This document shows positions 27,001-36,000 of a DNA stretch of 64,000 nt, one piece after another. The DNA lies in NCBI RefSeq assembly GCF_028769735.1, contig NC_088172.1, positions 64,759,075 to 64,823,074 of the forward strand, given 5' to 3'. A model generated the notes under the pieces. It was not told where the DNA came from. It worked only from the letters and a program-made list of their open reading frames with translations, and did no database searches. This DNA comes from Zonotrichia leucophrys gambelii (lineage: Eukaryota; Chordata; Aves; Passeriformes; Passerellidae). The first letter of the stretch is position 1; each line of letters starts with the position of its first letter. The translations under genes were made by a program, and so were the position numbers.

Positions 27001-30000
27001 CGTCCATAAATTGCACTAACCAGCTCCGGTTCTTCCTGTTAAACAAATAAAATATTAATTTGTGGTGTGGGTTTTTTGGTTTTTCAATATGTATTTAATT
27101 TTAGCTGATCTAAAGTAGTAAGCAATGAACAATCACAGCTACCAGGCAAGGAAATTTATTGTATCACAGTCCATACTTTCATATGCTCACAACTTCCAAT
27201 TCAATTTAATGGAATTGTTCTGGAGTATTTCTCTGATAAAAAAGCCAAACAGAGAGCAGTTATCGTGCCACCTACCAAAACTATTACCCTGTGTACATTA
27301 GACTAGATTACAATACACAGTATTCATTAGAATACTCTGTTACCCATTGCAATAGTTGTAACCTTAGTGGTAATTATGTAACTTCTGTCTCATGTCACTG
27401 AACTGATAAAAAACATACATTTTGGCAACTCAAAGCTTATTTTCCATGCAATTTAAATTTGAGATTCAAAATCTGGGAGCAAGATATTATGACATCCTGA
27501 TGAAATTTATATTCAGACAGCAGCTAAAACCAGAGGTATTCTACTAAAATAGTTCTGTAAAATTCAAACCAACTTTCCCTGGGTTAGATTTAATTTTGTG
27601 ACTTTGCTACTTGGGCACTTAGACAGGATGCACCCTACATAGTAAATCTACTTCTTGTTTGATGTCATTTACTCCAACCACAGTTTCCCCTACAAATTTC
27701 AAGAACTATACAGCAAAACTGTTTTGTCAACACAACAATGCCTACACAGTAAAGTTTCCCTGAAAACCAGGCAGAAATCTCCACCTTCACACCTGCAAGG
27801 AACACAGCTGTCCTACAAAGTTTGTAGCACAGGCCTGGTCTTTTTAAATTGGGACATCCATCTGCCAAGAAACAAACTGTTTCCTAAGAAACAAACTGCT
27901 GTGGACAAAACAACAGAATACAAGGTATATCAATGCTGGCAGTTTGCCAGACTCCAGCTTATTCCAAGTTTATGCTTGGCTACATCAGCAGTAGGTATAG
28001 CTTCCTACTCTTAACACTATGGCTAAGCAAGGCTGTTTTATTCAGTTAAATGTTTTAATGCTCACTTTATATGTATTTAAAATTGCATTGTGGAAAACTG
28101 AGTGAACAATCATGATTACTTTACGGCCTTTCAGGCATACCATAAGCATGATATTAAAGCAGACTTTAAACTGAGATGTGGGCACTGCAGAAGTACTCTA
28201 GCACATAAATGCTTCTCCCAGAATCTTTCTACAGTTGGTGTATCTTGCTTATCTTCACCTTTTAAGTATTAAGTTTCCTTCTAAATAAAGACAGGAAACA
28301 ATACATAAATCCAGTGGTTTTGAAAGCAGGATTTCTCATTAGGGTAAAAAAAAATCCTCACATTAAAGCAAATCAAAGACAGATATCACTAAAAACCTTT
28401 ATTTAGTTTATTTGGTATCAACCAAATAAAAATAAAAGCACAAAAAACCCCCAAACATTCTTGTCCTCAGATAAATTCCCAGGAATAATTCCATTAAATT
28501 GCCACACTTCCAGTCAATTTAAGAACAAGCCATATGACACTTAAAAGAAATACAAGCCATTATTTGCAATATTGCTTCCAGCTTGCATTTGTGTACTTTA
28601 AACAGTTTAAATGAAAAAGTATGTCCATGCTTCTGAACGTTCCAGGTTTTTAGCTATAAAAATGCAGTATTTTTTAAATCATCTTTAGTTGAAGCTTATA
28701 ATATTGTTGGGGCTGATTTTGTTTTAAATGTGACTACCTCCTACTTGATTAACTGTAGAAGATTCTGAATTCTTTATTTTGGTCAGGAAAAACACTCATA
28801 AGTATTAGTTATGTTTTATTTATATATTAAACTAATTAAATTCTTACCATTGAAAAAGGACAAAGGCAGCATACAAAATCATTTATCACTGTGAAAGCAA
28901 TGTGTTACTTGCCACTAGCAATAAATTATCTCTATGAGGGCTTTTTTTCTTATGTTATTGGCACCATGCTGTCACCCAAAAAAGTCTACTTTAAAATATC
29001 TCATCCTACACAACAAGCAGACAATCTAAGAAACTTCAGCTCTGCAGAGGTCAGGCCTCTGAAAACACGTGCTTTTTTTGGTCAAAGTGCCATAAAAACT
29101 TTATGCCTACAGATGAGAAAAATACTCACCAAATAAGCAAGATACTGATCACCCAGTTCTAACAGTATGCTTACGTTTGGATGGAAAAGAAAATGAACAA
29201 ACAGTAGAATAATTACTCTCATTTTAAAATCCTTAATTTAATATTTGTTTTATTAAAAGCCATATGTGGCAATGGATATTTTCATTGAGTTATTTTTTGG
29301 GGTCCAAGCAGAAAACTTACCTGCAGCATTGTTGAAAAATGTCGTATAGCTTCATCATACAAGCCGTTGCCAATCAACACGTATGCAATTGCTAAGAAAA
29401 CATTAAAAATGTAAATAACACAGAAAAAAAAATCACTTTTTAAAGCTATTACATACTACGAAATTGTAAAATGTTTAAGTTCCTACATGGCAGTGAAGAT
29501 TCTTTTAATCAGAGGATTCCTGAATGGCCACCAAAATGACATGACTTCCCTCAGCCATTACCTAGCATTCATGAATTACTCAATTCATACTGTGCTCTTC
29601 AGAGCTCTTTTGGGATTTTGTGATCTACTTGTGGGTTTTTTCTCTCCTTTTTACAAGTCCTTTAGGAAAGGACCCATGTTTGCTTCTCAAATACTTAGGA
29701 TCAGAAAAGGCACTATGATCCCAATACAACAGTTCTGGATGCTTTCTCAGAAGTGTCACCTGGCTAAGTTTTTTTGACAATTTGATTAGGGAACTTCTAC
29801 TTGTTTGCGCACATATTAATAAACTTTACTAGTTCACAATAAGATTTTCCTTCATTTGAATTACCTAGAAATACCTCAACTAAACTGATTTCACTATTAA
29901 AAAACTGAAACTGGAAAACAACGGAATCTTCAGCTATGTTATAATTATGAGAAGCTTTCAAGTTCTTGTGCTTCCCCACATTTTGAAGTAGAAGCCAAGT

Positions 30001-33000
30001 GTTTGAAAAAGAAACAGACCATCAGAAATACGTTCCTGTAATCTCCACAAGATATAAAAATACGACTGGAAAGCGGTAGTTTTGCTTGCATGACTGAAGT
30101 TCAGTTCTGACACCTGAATATCTCAAGATTGTTTCATTCTGCATGTTTTAATCTCTCACAATTCTTAACTCTGAACTAAGCTCTGTCTACACTGCCAACA
30201 CAAGCCAGTACCTTGAAGCCCACAGCTATGAAAGTTAGCGAGAACTTTTCCCCAGGCAGTTTGTTCAAACAGCTGGCAGTGGAACTACAAGCAGATTTCA
30301 CATTTCCCCACTTACAGTGAATTTAGCAACAGAAGGGGCACCTCTTAGCTTAATTATTTATTCAAACATGAGAAGAGACAAGTAAGTCATTTAAAGCAAA
30401 GGCATTATTAACAGGACACAGACACTTATCTTTCAGGCAGGCAGAGCCACATTGTTTTGGCAGCGCTGCTAAGCACAGTTCATTAAAAAAGGAAAACAGT
30501 TAAATGAAAAAGAAATAAGAAGTGTATTTAATCCAGAGCTTGTCTCATACTCAGAGCACTTCTATTATGAAGAAGGAAATATTTGTGTGCAATATAAGCT
30601 TTCTCCTCAATACAAAAAAAGCTTCACTTGGCACAAATACATAGGATTACCAAAAAAGGGAAAAAAAATGGCCAGGGGGAAGGACAGGATGAAGAGCTCT
30701 TGAATTTTCCTCATTTCATTCTTCTTCAAGACTATACAGTTATTACTATCATCTTTACGCTTTCAATCCCAGAACGCAGAAAAAGTGGAACATAAAATAA
30801 AGTCAACTCAACCATTTCAGCGTTAAGAAAAAATCTGGAGGACACAAGATAACCAAGACTAATATTGTCACTCAGTTGCCTTACTGATAACAACTGTATT
30901 CAGTTTATACAAGATACTTGGCAAAATGCCACACTGAACTGTGAACTGTCTGCAAAACTCTGGCAAGGGGCTGACAGCTAGTACCTGATACAGTACCAAC
31001 TTCTTTTTAAACAGTATCTTCTTGATTTTTTAATCTTTAATATTACAAAACTACAAGTACTTCATTATGAAAAAGTCTAATGGTTAACAATGGCCCATTA
31101 GCCAAAGTATTTCAGTCTCAACATTCCTTCAGAAGGCCCCATACATTCTGTGCTACTTCTCCTCAGAACAGTTAAAAGCAACATGCAAAAACGAGAAGGA
31201 CCAAACCAGGCTCCTCACACCACAACATCCTTGGACTAAAGTGGGTAGATAGGTGCCAGCCTACATGGCAAACATGTAGCATACTTCTAGCAGAGTATTC
31301 CAAGTCTACAGAACAGATACTAGAAGTACCAGATATTTTCATCTGAATAGAAGTTTAGTATTCTTTGCAGGATTCTACGAACATAGAGCTAGGTAGTCTA
31401 GGAATATAAAAAAAGATTAAGCTCCCAAATTTTCCTGGATAAATTCATGAAGGTAGAAACTATGTCAGAAAAAAACCTTCTTAATTACTTTAAACTCATT
31501 AGAGGGGATTAAAATTTCTCTTTACTCTTATACAAAAGATGGTCTGCTGCCCTCCTTGACACACATCCTCAACAATCTCTTGGCTACCTTGTAATACCAT
31601 GATTTGAAGAACCAGTGCAACTCTGTTTTGAGTCCCTTGCGGAAACTATTTCCTGCTCATTTATTAGAAATGCCCCCATTTCTTTGTGCAGAGTGTGCTT
31701 TGAAAAAACTTCAAGTAGCAGCCTAAGACATAATTCAGAAAGTCTTCCTGCTGCACATAAGTTCTGATGGGAGGAGTGTGGAGACAGGAAACAGATCCAA
31801 GATCTAAGCTTCATAGAAAACATACTGCATTGGTTGCATTTTCTGGATGTTTGAACAGTTTTAGTCATCAACAATCACAGAAAAATGGAAACAGGAAGTA
31901 GCTGAGCATATTAAAAAGGATTTAATCAGAATTCTTTTTGAACATCTGCTTAAGCAGACATGGTGAAGAATTCTAGTGAAGAAAGCAGGAAAGGTTTTTA
32001 GCAACATTTTTTTTGCTTTATACGACCAGAGAAAACTTGCTGTATTTCCAGACTTATTAAGATCAATTTGAAGTTAATGCATCACTTCAATCATCAATTT
32101 TCAAAACATTTAGTGCTAATAATTAGCACATCATTCACCTGCACAAACCTTATATAAAACATCTTACCCAGTTCTTCATTTGTGTTGTCATTATCAGTAG
32201 CAAATGGAAATCGTTTTTGTTCTGCAAGCAACTTCGCTTGACTCTGAAAAACATCATGTTTTCAAGTGTTCAGCAAACAACAACAGAATTTAACAGAAAA
32301 TCCATGTCTTAAATCCTTAAGAGAATGCCTTAAAACACAAAGTTAAAACGAATGTGATTTCACTAAGGTAACTGAAATCAAGTTCATTCCTAGTCTTCCA
32401 CAGGGAGAAAAGCTTCTCTTCAGTCAGATGCTGCTGTTTTCTGCTCTAACATAAGGGTAATCAAACCTCAGAAAGAACATTGTCAGCATTTTACCAGGGA
32501 CTGATGCTTCTGGATTGCTTTTGCTTAAGGGCAAGTTTTCTGGCCTTTTTAAGACACCTTACTTCTTATGAAAGTTTATACTGTTTGCCCTATAATTATT
32601 CCTTTGTCTCCTGCAAGAGAAGAATACTGCAGAAGAGTAAAACACTGAAAATAAACACTGAAAAGAGTATCACTCCATCAATATAGAACAGCTAAACCGC
32701 ACAATGCCATACTAAAGAGGCTGTCCTTTCAACAATGACATTCTATCAGTTCTACACTTTGTTTAAACTGTAGTCTTACCTAGGATGTCTGTTCCCTAAA
32801 AATGCACCTATAGAAACCAACAGTGTCAAAGACAAGCCCCTCAGAAATGTAGAAATATTCAGCTCTATTTATTTCCACAAATACTTCTCATAGACAGCTG
32901 TAAGCCTACCAGAGTAGCTTATGTTAGAAAAATACAAAGTGTTCATTTAAATCAATTGGTCTTTCAAACTGTTTTAGGAAACAAGAAGGGGGGAAAATAA

Positions 33001-36000
33001 CATCTCTCTCCATTCAGTTATCTTCTTTCAATTCAACTAAACAGCTTGTTTCCACTACTGTTTTCCTTTAAGGTTGTTTTGCCTGTCCAATCAAAAGTAG
33101 CCACATTAACTGTGTCCACAACACAGACATTTCATTTACCTAAAAAGTGCAAAAATTAAATGGCCAGATTCCATTGCACAGTTTTTGCTCTGTGTGTCTA
33201 ATAACGAGGAGAACATCTGGTCTGCTCTAAGAATTTAGTGTTTTGGAAAACAAGAATGACAAGCAAATGGATTTTACAACTTTTTATTTTTTACTGCAAT
33301 TACAGGCGATATATGTGCTCTACATTACACTATACCACTGAAAATTGTTACTCTGCCTGTATCTGCACCTCTGCACTAACAGAGTGTGGCAATTATTACC
33401 CTTGTAGAGAAAAGCCATTAGTAAAACAGCACAAAAATGAGCACAGTTCAATAGATATAACAATAAGAAAACTAAATCTACATTGCAATCCATGTGCATT
33501 TACCAACGCAGCGCTTTCATATCACCAATGGCTGTCATGCAATATTCAGAAAATGATCTTTAACAACTCTACAAAACATTATTCTTCTATAATTGTCTTA
33601 ATATTAGGAAAAACAGCACAACATTTTTACTGAAGGAGAATCTCTTCCTTGATGGATTTACATAAGCAGATCTACACGTCTTTGTCTGCAGACAAAGATC
33701 TAGCCAGATTCCACACTGGTGCTGGAAAATAAGCCCCAAGCAGAAGGATCTCACAATACATTAGAATGATTTGCTATGGATTACTGAGCTGCATGTGACA
33801 GCAAGAGAAGTACCACTACTCATCTGTTTTGACATTACAGAGTAACAGAACTGTTGTGGTGGCAGAGAAAGTGGTTTCACACTTCCTCAACAAACTCTGA
33901 ATTCAGGTACAGGTTAAACATCCTGCAACTCTACACACACAAAAAAAGTCAGTCCCTCTGTCTTCAAGAAACAGGAGAATTTTCATCATAGCACCATATC
34001 CCAACAGATTTGATTCTTGCTCTCTTTAAAACAAATCTTTTGGGTTTTTTTAACGGGGAAATTTCTTTCTAACAAATACACATTTCACTGTTAGAAAGAA
34101 TTGCTGGTACTGTTGGACTAGACAGGAAAGATCTCCTGACCAATATATGATGAAGTCTAAGGAGAATATTCAAGTTAAACAATTAGCTTAGTGGATTTGC
34201 AGTATAGTAGTTTTAATTCCAAGTACCACCTTTGGAGAAGTTGCTTCCAGTTAAAATATTGCTTACACACTCCCTCAGCCAATAATTTCTAAAAATTTGC
34301 CAAAGCTACTTTGTTTATTCACATGGAAATAATTTGAAGATTTTCAACACCTTCACACTGACGATGTAACATCAAACCTTTGTTCTCAAAAGGCTAAGAG
34401 TAGTGTTGCAACAAAACCCAAATTCCAAACTAGTCTTCTTGAGATCTCTCTACCAAAAAATACTCTTCTTTTGTCAGAATATTCTTCACATGCCAGGTCA
34501 GTATCACATTTAGCGAAATACAGTCTGAAGTCTCTAACTCTCATCTTTGCAGTGTTACTTATGTAGAGACTAGAAGTTATTACTCTTACTTCTACATGCA
34601 TTTTTCAGTAAACCTCAGAAGCTAATCTGGGAAAAAGCTAATGCACCTCCCCCTTTTCCAGGCATAGCCCCTGCACCCCCAAAACCAAAAAATAAATTGG
34701 TTAATTAATTGAGGTGGAGGTTAGCTCTCAGTGACAGCATCTGCTTCAATTAGTTGACAACCCTAAAGACTCCTGACAGATACCTACAAATTAATACTTT
34801 TATGAGCAACTTGAGTTTATTCATACTGAAGCCTTTTGGGCAGCAATGCCTACTGATTAACAGATCTATTTGCATTTATTTCCCTGAACTTCATTCTAAT
34901 TGGTTATGCAGCTGAAGCAGTCTGCAACTTCAACAATCTAGTAAAATTATTTTGTACATTATATTCTTGATAACATACCAGAATTTTTTCTGTATTCAAG
35001 GAAAGTATAGATTCACAGGACGATGATCCTCCTATGTCACAATCCGATTCATGGAAGTGCAAAAATGATGAATCTGGGAGAAGAGAGAGAAAATACTTGT
35101 AGGAACTCATAGAGTATATGTTCTATTATCTCATCTCACATTTCCTCATGCTTGGCTGAACAGCTTCCCCACAGGGCATCCCCCAGGACAGAACTTTCAT
35201 GAAGTGCTCTCTGCCCATAGCATTACACCCACAGAGCCAGGGAAGCAATAGCTGACATGAAAGCTTCATCTAATTAGTTTTATCCCTACTTATGTTTATG
35301 CTTCTGGTTATGAATAGATTAATAAAAAGAAGTGCTAAAAAAATGGGGCAGAGGTGAAAAAGGAGGAAGCTGGAAGCAAATAACAAGGGCTTGGGGTAGA
35401 CATGTCTTCTTTTAGCATTATGATTCCATTCTCTCATCCAAAAAGTAGCAGATAAAATTCATTCCAATCCCAGAGAGGGAAATAAATGGAATGGACCACA
35501 AAGACATAGGGGAAAGCTGCAGGAAACAGAGGTATAAAGACTGTAAAAAGCAGTCAGAATAATGAACTGTAATTGACCAAACATATACAAAGGTAAGTTA
35601 CTAAAAATGTCATTTTAAAAAGCATAAGGCTGATTCATTTCTCCTAAAAGTCAAACACAGCTTGTTGGCATAGCAGAGAAAAAGTTTAAGATATCAAACA
35701 AATAAAGTAACAATAATAATCAACTACTCCCTCAGATTGACAGGCAACAGAAACCACCACTTCCTCTATGTCATGCTTTTAATTGCTATGGCAATAGAAC
35801 TGTTAACTTTCAAATCTTTGGAACCTAGAGCTTCTATCATCTTTAAATATTTCAAGAATAAACAAGAAAAAGAAAATATACAGCATTATCTCCTTGAAAC
35901 CATGTCACAAATACCAAATTTTATCATCTCCCTTGATGTTTGTAAATCTAAACCTGATGCTAAGTTTGAAAGGCTGGGGGGCAGGGTGTGCTCTTATATT

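Larger units (their letters stand above)
16259..35073 (-). other. TTC13: TTC13 introns 2-14, no further features
   Basis: Spaces between exons 2 and 15, the longest being 32244-34978, 29392-32167, 27036-29320 and 20923-23274. AT-rich single-copy-looking sequence. Apart from A21 at 22430 and a hairpin at 28407 I see no repeat, RNA gene or extra exon. Confidence 0.65.

Noticed and set aside
33238..33633. 131-codon plus-strand open frame in TTC13 intron 2
   Set aside because: Composition is random-looking, with no domain, no splice logic and no recognised homolog.
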